Below, one piece after another: positions 1 to 8,996 of a DNA stretch of 64,000 nucleotides. Location of the stretch: positions 1,036,619 through 1,100,618 of the forward strand of contig JADJWK010000004.1 of the NCBI GenBank assembly GCA_016716405.1, written 5' to 3'. The position numbers and the translations under genes were made by a program. The stretch's first letter is position 1, and each line of letters opens with the position of its first letter. A model generated the notes under the pieces. The model did no database searches, was not told where the DNA came from, and saw nothing but the letters and a program-made list of their open reading frames with translations. The stretch is from Candidatus Melainabacteria bacterium. GTDB taxonomy: Bacteria; Cyanobacteriota; Vampirovibrionia; Obscuribacterales; Obscuribacteraceae.

Positions 1-1692
1 GAGTCCCAGGACCGCGTCATCAAAAAACGCAAGTTCAAGCCTGTCGAGGTTTCCGGAGCGCGGCCGATAGACAATCAAGAGCTCGGCTATTTCGCCATCA
101 TCCCCCTGGAGAAGATCGACGACCGGCAGAGCATCGAAGACCTGCTGGCCAGGAAGGAAATCAACGGAATCTCGGTACTGCTTCCCTGGGCATCACTGGA
201 GCCCCGGGAGGGCGAATACGATTTCAAGCGAATCGACGAGCTCCTGGAACTGGTCGGCAAGCAGAAAAAGACAGTGATCCTGCGGATTTCGACCTGCGGT
301 CTGGACAATTCGAAAGAATGCGACACCCCTGAATGGGCCCTGGCCGACGTCAAGACCATGGAGTACACCGCCACCGACGGCAAGAAACACAAAATGCCGA
401 TCTTCTGGGACTCCACCTACCTGGCTCGCTGGTCTAACTTCATCCAGGCGCTCGGAGAGAAATACGACGGCAACCAGAGCCTCCACAGCATCGGCATCAC
501 CGGAGGTGGCGTACTGGGCTCCACCCGGGTCGTCCCCAATTTCGTCACTTTCGCCGGGGACACGACCTCAGGCGACGCCGAAGACGACGGCGACGATGAA
601 GACCAGAATAAAGATCAAAACAAAGACCAGGACAAAAAAGCCGAAAGCGGCGAATCGAAATCCGACAAATCGGTAGCCGAAGCCGAATCTGCGAAAACGG
701 AAGAAGCCGAGAGCAAAGCGGAAGAGACGGCTGATGCCGAAGAGGACAGCCATGAGGACAGCGCCGGTGTGATCGCCAAACCCAGCCGGAAAAACTACCG
801 CCGGCTGGCCGGCAAGCTCAAGAAAGAATTCGGCATGAGCGAGCGCCAGCTCGTCGAGCACTGGAAATATGTAGCGGACATTTTCCCCAAGGCCTTCACG
901 AAAACCCGCCTGAACTTCGATATCAACGCGCCGATCACCGGCAAGAAAGGCCAGACCGGTCTCGACGAGATATCGGACTATCTGGTCTACCGTTACGGGC
1001 AGCGTATCTACCTGACCCGGCAGAACGTTCGCGATGGCAAGCACGGATTCAACGAATACCGCATCCTCCTGAAGTTCCACCCGGACACCCTGACCGGCTA
1101 CCAGCTCCGTCCCGACTTCAAGATGGATGACCTGGACAAGCTCGTCAAGAATGCCACCCAGGACGGTATCAGTTTCTGCGAATTGCCCATCGAGCTGGTC
1201 CAGTCGAACGATGAGGCATTGAAAACAGCCCTTGCCGAGATACGCGGTCACATGGGCTACCAGCTCATCTCCCAGGCGGTCACCATTCCCAAGGAAGTTA
1301 AAGTCGGAGAGCCGATCCAGGCTTCCTTCAACTTCGTCAATCTCGGCGCCGCCGGTGCTCTCAATCCGGACAGGCAGCTCGACAAAGACCTGGCAGGCAG
1401 CTTCAAGATCCAGGTGGAGCTGCGCAATCAGGACGGCAAACCAGTAGTGCGCTCACTCCACACTCCGGAAGTTCCCACCAACGAATGGAGCGCCGGCGAG
1501 CCCATCACCTGGAGCGAAGACCTCAAAATGCCAGAGCTCAAGCCGGGCCGCTACGACCTCTATATGTCCCTGGTGGACACTGACGAGGACAACAAAGTGG
1601 CCCGCAAGCTCTCTTTCCTGACCAAAGTCAAGGACGGCGAGCTCGAAGAAAGCGTTGATGCACCCATCGGCTCGGTGGAAGTGCTCAACTAA
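1..1692 (+). CDS. Glycoside-hydrolase-like protein, 5' end cut by window
   Basis: The reading frame is open from base 1, so the start lies outside the window; 563 codons are visible before the TAA. The visible N-terminal part looks like a TIM-barrel glycosidase of the GH42/GH5 kind, with the phrase LPWASLEPREGEYDF followed by a helix (IDELLELV), the usual 'if it is written W..LEP.EG.Y.F' turn of these enzymes. The last 130 residues (from about base 1250) resemble the DUF4832 beta-sandwich found at the end of such proteins. Between the two barrel parts, bases 565-775 encode about 70 residues made almost only of D, E, K, S and A, an acidic insert not expected in the fold. Substrate unknown; the catalytic acids cannot be assigned with confidence. 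Confidence 0.6.
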   Translation, partial: ESQDRVIKKRKFKPVEVSGARPIDNQELGYFAIIPLEKIDDRQSIEDLLARKEINGISVLLPWASLEPREGEYDFKRIDELLELVGKQKKTVILRISTCGLDNSKECDTPEWALADVKTMEYTATDGKKHKMPIFWDSTYLARWSNFIQALGEKYDGNQSLHSIGITGGGVLGSTRVVPNFVTFAGDTTSGDAEDDGDDEDQNKDQNKDQDKKAESGESKSDKSVAEAESAKTEEAESKAEETADAEEDSHEDSAGVIAKPSRKNYRRLAGKLKKEFGMSERQLVEHWKYVADIFPKAFTKTRLNFDINAPITGKKGQTGLDEISDYLVYRYGQRIYLTRQNVRDGKHGFNEYRILLKFHPDTLTGYQLRPDFKMDDLDKLVKNATQDGISFCELPIELVQSNDEALKTALAEIRGHMGYQLISQAVTIPKEVKVGEPIQASFNFVNLGAAGALNPDRQLDKDLAGSFKIQVELRNQDGKPVVRSLHTPEVPTNEWSAGEPITWSEDLKMPELKPGRYDLYMSLVDTDEDNKVARKLSFLTKVKDGELEESVDAPIGSVEVLN

Positions 1693-1739
1693 CTTTCAGT
1701 GACACGTTGTATGTCGATCTTGACATGTCGATTGCGTGT

Positions 1740-1762
1740 TTCGCTCCAATGGCGCGAGCGAA
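1740..1762. terminator. Hairpin between two convergent genes
   Basis: TTCGCTC (1740-1746) pairs with GAGCGAA (1756-1762) around a 9-nt loop. It sits in the 88-bp gap between two converging genes and could stop transcription from either side, but neither arm is followed by a clear T run. A second, weaker inverted repeat (ATGTC...GACAT, about 1711-1726) lies just upstream. Confidence 0.3.
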
Positions 1763-1780
1763 GAAGCGATTATTCGGACC

Positions 1781-3214
1781 CTACTTGATGAATGCCGCGA
1801 TATCGTCGACTACTTTCGGGTCGACATGACGGGTCGATCCGAAATAGTCGGAGGGCTTGCTCTTGCCCTCCACCGGCATGAATAGATGATCGAGCCCTGG
1901 ATAGAGCTCGAACCGAAAGCGTGTGTCGGAGCCTTCGAGATCCTTTACCGCGTCCTTCCAGTTTTGAAAATCACCACTGGCGGTGACCTGATAGTCTTTC
2001 TCGCCCTGGAGAAATAGTACCGGTCTCTTGATTTTCCTGACCTCTGCAAGAGGGTCGTATTTTTTGAGATCGAGCCAGTAAGAAGGCGGCGCCCCCATTA
2101 TGGCTGGTGCATCCGCAGTACTCGCGCTCTCGAGACTGTCGATTTTCTCTGCAGCTTTCACGAAGTCGGCTCGTTTCTTCTGCCATTCTCCGGCGTCATC
2201 GCCCCCGAGCGCGATAAGATAATCGGCCTGGTCGATCATCATGGTGGTGAGGGGGCGGTTGGAGCCTGCCATGGAAATAAAACCGGCAGCAGTGGTGGTC
2301 ATCGAGGCCAGACGAGGAATCATCATGCCGCCCAGGCTGTGGCCGAGCACGAAGATTCGCCGGCGATCTATACGGTCTGACTCCGGCCGCGCCGCCAGTA
2401 CCTCGACGGCGTGAAGGGCGTCATCCACGGTCTCATCATCGACGGTGAATCCGGACTTCATCTGACGAGCCATCTTCTCTTGGTGAGCCAGGGTTCGCTT
2501 CTCATAGCGCAGAACGGCAATCCCCCTGCAGGCGAGACCATGGGCGAGATCGCGAAAAGGCTTGCTGGAGCCTATGCTCTCGTCGCGATCGTGGGGACCG
2601 GAGCCGTGGACCAGGACCACCGCCGGAAAAGGCCCGCCCTCTTTCGGAACAGATAGCGTCCCTGCCAGCTTGAAGGGCTCGATGCCGATCGTCACTTCCT
2701 TCTCCAGGTACATCTCCGGGTGATCATAATCGGCGCGTCTGAAACCCTCTTTATGAGGCTCGATGAAAAATCCGGAGATCCTGCCGTCTTGCAGGCATAC
2801 CACTTTCAGAACCATGGTGGCACGCTCGAAGACTGCCGGCAGGAAGACGGCGGTGTAGGGTCCAAGCGCCTCCTTCCTGGCAGGCAGGCGATTCTTGTAA
2901 GAGCCCAGGCTGCTCTCGATGCTCGACCAGGCCGCCCTCAGAGTCGCCGAAGTCATCTGTGAGGCTGCCCTGGGGTCGATAAGCCCCTCCACATCCTCCA
3001 ATCGGCCGGCCACCAGAGCGTCGACAAAACGACCGGCACTGGCCAGAACTAAATCATCTTGCTTGCTCACCTGCTTGCCCGCTTGCTTGCCCGCCCTGGT
3101 TAACTGCTTGCCCGCCTGCTTGCCCAGATATTGCTCCTCCTCTGCCGCCACATCCAGCGATAGAATCAGGGGCAGAACCACTGACAAGCTCAAAGACCAA
3201 ACTGCCTTTCTCAT
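1781..3214 (-). CDS. Secreted alpha/beta hydrolase with N-terminal DUF3887-like domain
   Basis: A 477-residue protein with a signal peptide (MRKAVWSLSLSVVLPLILSL, cleavage near the AEEEQ region). Residues about 25-55 are a repetitive GKQAGKQ-type stretch. A DUF3887-like domain (about 60-130) precedes an alpha/beta hydrolase fold. The oxyanion region reads HGSGPHDRDE, the nucleophile elbow is GHSLGG (Ser about 293), the acid is probably Asp407 (GEKDY) and the base His443 (GLDHLF). This layout is that of secreted dienelactone-hydrolase/S9-like esterases or acyl-aminopeptidases; the substrate cannot be read from sequence. It converges on the glycosidase-like gene and stands alone on its strand. 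Confidence 0.8.
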   Translation of the reverse strand: MRKAVWSLSLSVVLPLILSLDVAAEEEQYLGKQAGKQLTRAGKQAGKQVSKQDDLVLASAGRFVDALVAGRLEDVEGLIDPRAASQMTSATLRAAWSSIESSLGSYKNRLPARKEALGPYTAVFLPAVFERATMVLKVVCLQDGRISGFFIEPHKEGFRRADYDHPEMYLEKEVTIGIEPFKLAGTLSVPKEGGPFPAVVLVHGSGPHDRDESIGSSKPFRDLAHGLACRGIAVLRYEKRTLAHQEKMARQMKSGFTVDDETVDDALHAVEVLAARPESDRIDRRRIFVLGHSLGGMMIPRLASMTTTAAGFISMAGSNRPLTTMMIDQADYLIALGGDDAGEWQKKRADFVKAAEKIDSLESASTADAPAIMGAPPSYWLDLKKYDPLAEVRKIKRPVLFLQGEKDYQVTASGDFQNWKDAVKDLEGSDTRFRFELYPGLDHLFMPVEGKSKPSDYFGSTRHVDPKVVDDIAAFIK

Positions 3215-3275
3215 ATTCTGAATTCTAAAGCAATATTGATGAATTCTCGCTAAAAACCTTTGCCGGTCCAGAAGC

Positions 3276-3281
3276 TAGAAT
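3276..3281 (+). promoter_or_regulatory. TAGAAT -10-like box
   Basis: TAGAAT lies 28 nt before the ATG of the DUF4149-like gene. The same hexamer stands at similar distances before five other genes in the window (11896, 14569, 19531, 23144, 48768). No good -35 box is seen here. Confidence 0.4.
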
Positions 3282-3309
3282 TGTCCCCTACTCGAGTCGA
3301 GGAGCCGCC

Positions 3310-3798
3310 ATGCTCAAATTGAGCGAGATTTTGCGATTGCTGTCCCTGGCTGTCCTGTTCGGCGGCGGCGCAGCCGTGGTATTCGTCGCCATCGTTCTGG
3401 TTCGCGCCGCCAGGGAAGCGGGCGTCGAGGTGAGCGAGGCGGCAGCCCGGAACGCCCCTGCTTTCATAGAATTCGCCAGGGTTGCTGCAGTCTGCGCCAT
3501 GACCCTGCTCCTTTCAGAGGGTCTCGATATGGCGGCAGTCGCCAGAGGTCTGAAGAAAAAGAGCCGCCTGCTCATCACCAGATATGCCACCAGCATACTG
3601 GCGGTGGCCGCCACCTTCGTCTTCGCTTTTTTCATCACCCCTCCGATGAAGCGGCTACAGCCCCTGATCAAAACCGACACCAGTGCGCATGAGGAGTTTC
3701 GCCATCTGCACGAGATTTCCCGGGGCGTCTTCGGTGCGGTCATACTCTTCGCGATGATCTCACTCGTTCTTCCATGCCTGGAACGCAAACCGGAGTGA
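3310..3798 (+). CDS. Small integral membrane protein, DUF4149/TMEM205-like
   Basis: A 162-residue protein with four predicted membrane helices (about residues 9-32, 55-72, 90-113 and 137-157). The spacing of helices and the motif FRHLHEISRGVFG before the last helix fit the DUF4149 (TMEM205-like) family of unknown function. A good Shine-Dalgarno sequence (cgaggag) precedes the ATG. It lies 10 bp ahead of treZ and is probably cotranscribed with it; no functional link to trehalose metabolism is evident. Confidence 0.65.
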   Translation: MLKLSEILRLLSLAVLFGGGAAVVFVAIVLVRAAREAGVEVSEAAARNAPAFIEFARVAAVCAMTLLLSEGLDMAAVARGLKKKSRLLITRYATSILAVAATFVFAFFITPPMKRLQPLIKTDTSAHEEFRHLHEISRGVFGAVILFAMISLVLPCLERKPE

Positions 3799-3808
3799 GG
3801 CAAGAAGA

Positions 3809-5704
3809 ATGAACCAGATAAAGCGAGTAAACAGACATATCCACGAGATGCCTTTCGGTCCAAGGCTGCTTGGCGAAAAGGGGGCGGAATTCCGGCTCTA
3901 TGCGCCGGAGATCCCGTCGGTCACCCTCCACCTCAATCCTCATCGCCAGGCAGGCGACCGCGAGAGCAGCCTGGTCATGCAGAAAGACGGGGACGGCTGG
4001 CACCGGGCCGTCGACGAGCAGTGCCGCCCCGGCACCGATTATTGTTTCGAGCTGCCCGGCGGTCTCCGGGTCCCCGACCCGGCTTCCCGCTACCAGAGCG
4101 AGGACGTCCATGGTCCAAGCCGGCTTCTCGATCCCGGCCGCTTTCCCTGGACGGACAGTCATTTCCGGGGGCGCCCCTGGGAGGAGACAGTCATCTACGA
4201 GCTTCACACCGGGACTTTCAGCCATGACGGCTCTTTTCAAGGAGTCATGGAACATCTCGATCATCTGGAGTCCCTGGGGATCACCGCCATCGAGCTCATG
4301 CCCCTGGCGGATTTTCCCGGACGCTTCAACTGGGGCTATGACGGTGTCCTTCCTTATGCGCCGGACAGCAGCTATGGCACCCCGGACGAGCTCAAGGACC
4401 TGATCAATCAAGCCCACATGCGCGACATCATGGTCTTCCTCGATGTCGTCTACAACCATTTCGGCCCCGAAGGCAATTATCTCCATGTCTATGCCAATTC
4501 ATTTTTCAGCAAGACCCACCAGACACCCTGGGGAAGCGGTATCAATTATGATGGCGAAGGAAGCGAAATCGTCAGGCAATTCGTCGTGCACAATGTGCTC
4601 TACTGGCTCGAGGAGTTCCGTTTCGACGGGCTGCGTTTCGACGCTGTCGACACCATCGCCGACGACTCTAAGACCCACATCCTCGAAGAGATCGCCCTGG
4701 CCGTCCGCAATGGGCCGGGTAAAGACCGGCACATCCACCTGATCCTTGAAAACGTCTCCAACAACTCCGACCTTCTCCGCAACAACGGCAAACAATCCGG
4801 ATACACAGCCCAGTGGAGCGACGACATCCACCATTCCTGCCACGTCCTGCTCACCGGCGAGTGCACCGGCTACTACCGGGATTTCGGTCAGGAGATCTCG
4901 GGCAGGAGCGCCCTGGAGCACCTGGGACGGTCCCTCTGCGATGGTTTCTCTTTCCAGGGCGAGCACTCCACCTACTGGGGCGACAAGCCCCGGGGCAAAA
5001 AGAGCGCCGATCTGCCTCCCACCTCTTTCATCTCCTTCCTGCAGAACCACGACCAGACCGGTAACCGCGCCCTGGGTGACCGGATCGCCACCCTCACAGA
5101 CGAGGACTCACTGCGAGCAGCCGTGGCGATCATGCTGCTCGCGCCCAGTGTTCCGATGCTCTTCATGGGAGAGGAATGGGGCTCACGCACGCCATTCTGC
5201 TGGTTCGCCGACTTCGGCCAGGATCTGGCCGAATCGGTGCGGCAGGGACGGCTCAACGAGTTCGCCCGCTTCGAAGATTTCGAAGACCCGGAGCGCCGCA
5301 AGCTCATCCCCGATCCGGTGAGCGAGAAGACCTTCCTCGCCTCCCGCCTGGACTGGGACGATCTACTCGATCCTCACCACAGACAGTGGCTCGAATACTA
5401 CCGGCAACTCGTCGCCCTCAGGCAAAGCGCGATCGTTCCCGTTCTCAAAGATATCGACAGCGAGCTTGCCAGCTTCGAGATTCTCGAGGAGGGTCCGCTC
5501 TTCGTGCGCTGGCCTCTTCGCGGCGGCGGCGAGCTCAGCCTCTTCGCCAACATGACCGATCAGGGGAATCCCAGCCCGATCTTCAGCGAAAGCCAGTTCG
5601 ACGAGGAATCTATACTCTTCCAGTCACGACCGGGCATCGCCGGCGAGATCGCCCTGGGCACAGTGCCTCCATGGGCGGTGATCTGGCTTCTGAATAATCA
5701 GTAG
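3809..5704 (+). CDS. treZ: Malto-oligosyltrehalose trehalohydrolase
   Basis: TreZ hydrolyses the alpha-1,4 bond next to the terminal trehalose of maltooligosyl-trehalose and so releases trehalose in the cytoplasm. The 631-residue length is normal for the family. An N-terminal CBM48-like domain (about 10-100) is followed by a GH13 barrel. DVVYNHFGPEGNYL is conserved region I, GLRFDAVD carries the nucleophile (Asp278), LENVSNN the acid/base (Glu314) and FLQNHDQTGNRALGDR the transition-state Asp415; the Gly-Asn-Arg-Ala-Leu-Gly extension is typical of TreZ rather than of branching enzyme. The partner TreY is not in the window. The next gene starts two bases after this stop codon. Confidence 0.93.
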   Translation: MNQIKRVNRHIHEMPFGPRLLGEKGAEFRLYAPEIPSVTLHLNPHRQAGDRESSLVMQKDGDGWHRAVDEQCRPGTDYCFELPGGLRVPDPASRYQSEDVHGPSRLLDPGRFPWTDSHFRGRPWEETVIYELHTGTFSHDGSFQGVMEHLDHLESLGITAIELMPLADFPGRFNWGYDGVLPYAPDSSYGTPDELKDLINQAHMRDIMVFLDVVYNHFGPEGNYLHVYANSFFSKTHQTPWGSGINYDGEGSEIVRQFVVHNVLYWLEEFRFDGLRFDAVDTIADDSKTHILEEIALAVRNGPGKDRHIHLILENVSNNSDLLRNNGKQSGYTAQWSDDIHHSCHVLLTGECTGYYRDFGQEISGRSALEHLGRSLCDGFSFQGEHSTYWGDKPRGKKSADLPPTSFISFLQNHDQTGNRALGDRIATLTDEDSLRAAVAIMLLAPSVPMLFMGEEWGSRTPFCWFADFGQDLAESVRQGRLNEFARFEDFEDPERRKLIPDPVSEKTFLASRLDWDDLLDPHHRQWLEYYRQLVALRQSAIVPVLKDIDSELASFEILEEGPLFVRWPLRGGGELSLFANMTDQGNPSPIFSESQFDEESILFQSRPGIAGEIALGTVPPWAVIWLLNNQ

Positions 5705-5706
5705 CA

Positions 5707-8058
5707 ATGAGCGCTCCGGGACGCCAGTCGATAATTCTCGCAAGCTCTCTGGCCATCCTGACTCTACTGTCCGTAGCCGGGACCCTGAGCGAGATTCTGG
5801 CCATGCCGGTGACCCCGACATCCGATTATTTCTCCTGGATTTGCAGTGTGAGCCGATTACTGCAGGGGCATCCGGACGCTCTCTTTTTCATGGCAGGCAC
5901 CTACCATCCTTTTATCCCCCTTGTCCCAGTCGTCACTTTCGCAGCCAATGCCCTGCTCTTCTCCTGGAGCCCGGTGGTCGATCTTCTTTTCGGGTGCTTC
6001 CTGGCTCTGGTTAAGATTGCCGTGCTGTCAGCCTGTTTTTTCGAGAAAGAGCAGCCCCGGCGCTGCCTGACGCTCTTTCTCGTCCTCCTGAGCCTGCAGT
6101 TTTCCGCCACCCATTTCGCGGTCCTCGGCTGGGGAGTCAATACCATTTGCTGGCAGTGGACTACTCTGGGCTTCGCTCTTGGCCTTCTGGGAGTGATAAG
6201 ACCGAGAAGCGATCTCGCCGGCGCCGCGCTGATGGTGGCAGGCGGCGTGGTGGCATCCTATTCTCTGGCCAACATACTTCCATGCTGGCTGGCGCTTCTT
6301 GCCGCTCTGCTATTGCTTCGCAGAAAGGCAGCCCTCTGGTGGCCGGCCTGGGTTGCCGGTATAAGCATCTCGCTGGGCCAGTATCTCCTGCTTCCCGCTT
6401 TCAAGAGACCCGACGTCATACCCTTTTCCGCAGAGCGAATCGAATTCTTCTTGAGGCTTCTCGGACAGCAGATGTGCAACTATTGCGAAGGCACTCGAAC
6501 CCTGCAAACAGCCGCAATGCTCTTCGGTATCACGGCTCTGGCAGCGCTTATCGTGATTCTCGCCCTGAACATACGCCCCCTGGTGCGAAGAGAAGCGGAT
6601 CCCGGTCTTGCTGCGGGCATGGCAATGGCGGGCTATGCGCTGGCAAGCGCCGTCCTGATCACTCTGGTACGCGACACCGCTGCCCCCTGGTATGTCGAGA
6701 CCACCTGCTTACTATGGATTGCCCTTGTCTGTATCCTGGCCCGCCCGTGCTCGAGCATCAAAAAACCTCTGGCGATAGTCCTCTCGCTATGGCTGGCAGG
6801 CGCTTTCCTTTTTCAGATGCGAGCTTTCAAGACGAACGACTGGTTCGCCTGCAGCCGCTCGCCGGCCGCTGCCGCCACCCTCGAGCATTTCGACACAGCT
6901 CCCACAGCCAGCATCGAGTATCTCGGCGCTCACGGACACGGCTATGCAAGCTTCACAGATGGTGCCTCCCGCCTCCAGGAAATGGGTTTTATGAGCTTCC
7001 GCCGCGCCCCGCACCGGCGCCTCGTCACTCTGCAGGGAGAATTTTTCCTGCCTTCAGTGAGAACCGCCGGCGGCGACCCGGAAAGGCTCTCGAATATCGC
7101 ATGGATCGACGAAAAGGGCGACAGGAAGCCTCTTTCCTCCAGCAAGTATCTGAACTTGAGGCTTCCGGGGGGCTGCTCGGTAACATGGGGTCTGAAGATT
7201 CCCGAGCGAGCATCCGGCGCTCGAATAATTGCCGGGTACAAAGGAAGCAAGCCCTCCATAAAAATAACCGGAGAGAACCAGGGCGGGTCCGCTGCCCTCT
7301 CGTTCTCAGCGCCTGGTCACGACACTCTCCAGGCGCCTTTGAGCAAAGGCTCTCTGTCAATCGAGATAAGAGCGGACAGCGGCGACACAGTGCTCTTGAG
7401 CCCCCGGGCGATTCTCGAGGCATCACCACCACCGGTACCAATCCTGCCTCCGCGCCCGGCCAATACCGATCTATCTCCGGACTTCCCCGGCTCGCTCCGG
7501 CACCCTGACGATCTGGTCCTGCCGCCCTTTCACGACCCCGCCTGGGTAAACAGCGGCATGACCCTGAATCAGGGAGCCGGCGGGACATCCTCCACTGTGA
7601 CCATAGAAGGCAGTCCGCAGTTTTATCTCAAGACCCCTCTCGATGTGGATATCTCCGGCTATCAGTACATCGTCTTCGCGATGAGGCAGGACCTAAACGC
7701 TCAGAGCTCTGCTTCCCCGGCCACCGCCGTGCAGCTTGTTCTGAACGGCACCATCATAAAATCGATTCTGGTGCCTCTGCTTCCCGACGGCAAGAGCCAC
7801 AGCTACAGCATCGATCTGGACGTCCTGGACTGGCCGCAGGGAGCTCCTCAGAAGCTCAGGCTGTCCAATATCATCTTCTTGCCGGCCTACTCCAGCCCTG
7901 TTCCGGGCAAAATCATCGAGGCAGGCGCCGTGAGGCTTCTCAGGGGCAACCGCCGTATCGATCGCGAAAGCACTGTGCAGAAGACTGTCGAGAACACTCT
8001 CAAGAGCGAGCCTGGAGGCGCTCCAGAGACTCGATCAGATCCCGCCCCTCGACCCTGA
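5707..8058 (+). CDS. Large polytopic membrane protein with C-terminal beta-rich domain
   Basis: A 783-residue protein that starts two bases after treZ, without a clear Shine-Dalgarno sequence, so it is probably coupled to treZ. Roughly residues 1-350 contain about nine hydrophobic helices; the remaining 430 residues are soluble, Ser/Gly/Pro-rich, and end in a region (about 610-760) that looks like a carbohydrate-binding beta-sandwich (FYLKTPLDVDISGYQY). The layout resembles membrane-bound GT39/GT-C style glycosyltransferases of unknown specificity, but no catalytic motif was recognised. Its last 59 bases overlap the 3' end of the convergent gene on the other strand. Confidence 0.6.
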   Translation: MSAPGRQSIILASSLAILTLLSVAGTLSEILAMPVTPTSDYFSWICSVSRLLQGHPDALFFMAGTYHPFIPLVPVVTFAANALLFSWSPVVDLLFGCFLALVKIAVLSACFFEKEQPRRCLTLFLVLLSLQFSATHFAVLGWGVNTICWQWTTLGFALGLLGVIRPRSDLAGAALMVAGGVVASYSLANILPCWLALLAALLLLRRKAALWWPAWVAGISISLGQYLLLPAFKRPDVIPFSAERIEFFLRLLGQQMCNYCEGTRTLQTAAMLFGITALAALIVILALNIRPLVRREADPGLAAGMAMAGYALASAVLITLVRDTAAPWYVETTCLLWIALVCILARPCSSIKKPLAIVLSLWLAGAFLFQMRAFKTNDWFACSRSPAAAATLEHFDTAPTASIEYLGAHGHGYASFTDGASRLQEMGFMSFRRAPHRRLVTLQGEFFLPSVRTAGGDPERLSNIAWIDEKGDRKPLSSSKYLNLRLPGGCSVTWGLKIPERASGARIIAGYKGSKPSIKITGENQGGSAALSFSAPGHDTLQAPLSKGSLSIEIRADSGDTVLLSPRAILEASPPPVPILPPRPANTDLSPDFPGSLRHPDDLVLPPFHDPAWVNSGMTLNQGAGGTSSTVTIEGSPQFYLKTPLDVDISGYQYIVFAMRQDLNAQSSASPATAVQLVLNGTIIKSILVPLLPDGKSHSYSIDLDVLDWPQGAPQKLRLSNIIFLPAYSSPVPGKIIEAGAVRLLRGNRRIDRESTVQKTVENTLKSEPGGAPETRSDPAPRP

Positions 8059-8932
8059 GGGTCATGTCCCGATAATAGAGACCGGTGCCCACCATGCCCA
8101 CGGCCACCGAGACGATGCTGGTAACGGTGGTCTCCGCCACTTCCAGAGCCCGGATATAGAGGGGGAACTCCACCGCCCCGGTGGAGCTGCTGGCGCCGCT
8201 GGTGTACACATGAAAGATGGCAAGCAATACCACCGGCAGGAAGACTCCGAGATTGACGCAGAGAATCGAAGCGAAGAGCAGGCTGACGAAAGATGCTCCC
8301 CGCCATTTATAGCGAAGGGCCAGATAGACGCCCCGTCTCAGGGCCTCGCCCACCTTGAGGGCTTCGCAGGCGATTACCAGAAAGCAGAGACCGGTGAGAA
8401 GAACCGCAAACGAGCCAACGACAACCAGGGCGAGCCCTTCGATGAAAGCCATGACGATGCTTGCCACCAGACCGGCGGCGCCGAACTGCCCCACAAAGAC
8501 CGTGGCTACGAACATCGCGCCGAAAACTATGCCTACCAGGAAGGGAGCCAGGAAGCTTATGGAATAGACGATCATCACCGCCCACTGGCGGCGCCGGGCA
8601 TAAGCCAGCCCCTCGTCGTAGCTGGGCGAGACCGCCAGGATATTGCGGAGAAGAGCCACCGAGCGCAAAGCGATTTCCCACTGGCAGAGAATCACCACCA
8701 CCACGCAGGCGAACATCACCAGCATATGGATGACGAACCAGTCCACCGCCAGGGAGCGCCCGTTGATCCAGTGGACCAGGGTCCAGTTGGTGCCGTACAT
8801 ACATAAGCTTGAAAAGAGAGAAGGCCAGAACAGCCTCGCAACGAACTGTTTCCAGTCGGCGCGAAAGAGCCGAAAAGCAAGACCGACGAGGTCTCCGAGG
8901 GAAGCTGGCTTTTCCGGCAGGGCGTCGGACAT
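8000..8932 (-). CDS. Six-helix membrane protein of the YciC/GDPD-membrane-domain type
   Basis: A 310-residue protein with about six long hydrophobic helices and a C-terminal cytoplasmic tail reading LYYRDMTLRVEGRDL, a phrase typical of DUF975/YciC-like proteins and of the membrane domain of glycerophosphodiester phosphodiesterases. No catalytic domain is present. Function unknown; such proteins often sit with envelope genes. The last 59 bases are shared, in antisense, with the end of the preceding membrane-protein gene. The start at 8932 is 64 bp from the divergent HD-phosphohydrolase start. Confidence 0.7.
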   Translation of the reverse strand: MSDALPEKPASLGDLVGLAFRLFRADWKQFVARLFWPSLFSSLCMYGTNWTLVHWINGRSLAVDWFVIHMLVMFACVVVVILCQWEIALRSVALLRNILAVSPSYDEGLAYARRRQWAVMIVYSISFLAPFLVGIVFGAMFVATVFVGQFGAAGLVASIVMAFIEGLALVVVGSFAVLLTGLCFLVIACEALKVGEALRRGVYLALRYKWRGASFVSLLFASILCVNLGVFLPVVLLAIFHVYTSGASSSTGAVEFPLYIRALEVAETTVTSIVSVAVGMVGTGLYYRDMTLRVEGRDLIESLERLQARS

Positions 8933-8965
8933 GGATTTGTTCCGGCATATCTATAGTACGGCAAG

Positions 8966-8971
8966 TATAAT
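8966..8971 (+). promoter_or_regulatory. Consensus -10 box (TATAAT)
   Basis: A perfect TATAAT sits 25 nt before the ATG at 8997 in the short divergent intergenic region. There is no convincing -35 at 16-18 nt; TTGTTC at 8937-8942 is too far away. Confidence 0.35.
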
Positions 8972-8996
8972 ATCTATTTCCATCCGCAGACCCGGT

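Noticed and set aside
6147..7508. Plus-strand frame of 453 codons inside the large membrane-protein gene
   Set aside because: Arg/Ser/Pro-rich shadow translation in another frame; the host frame has regular membrane helices and is coupled to treZ.
8643..8996. N-terminal extension of the HD phosphohydrolase from ATG 8643
   Set aside because: The extra 118 codons lie antisense to the membrane-protein gene and have no homology to the family; a TATAAT box sits just before the ATG at 8997.
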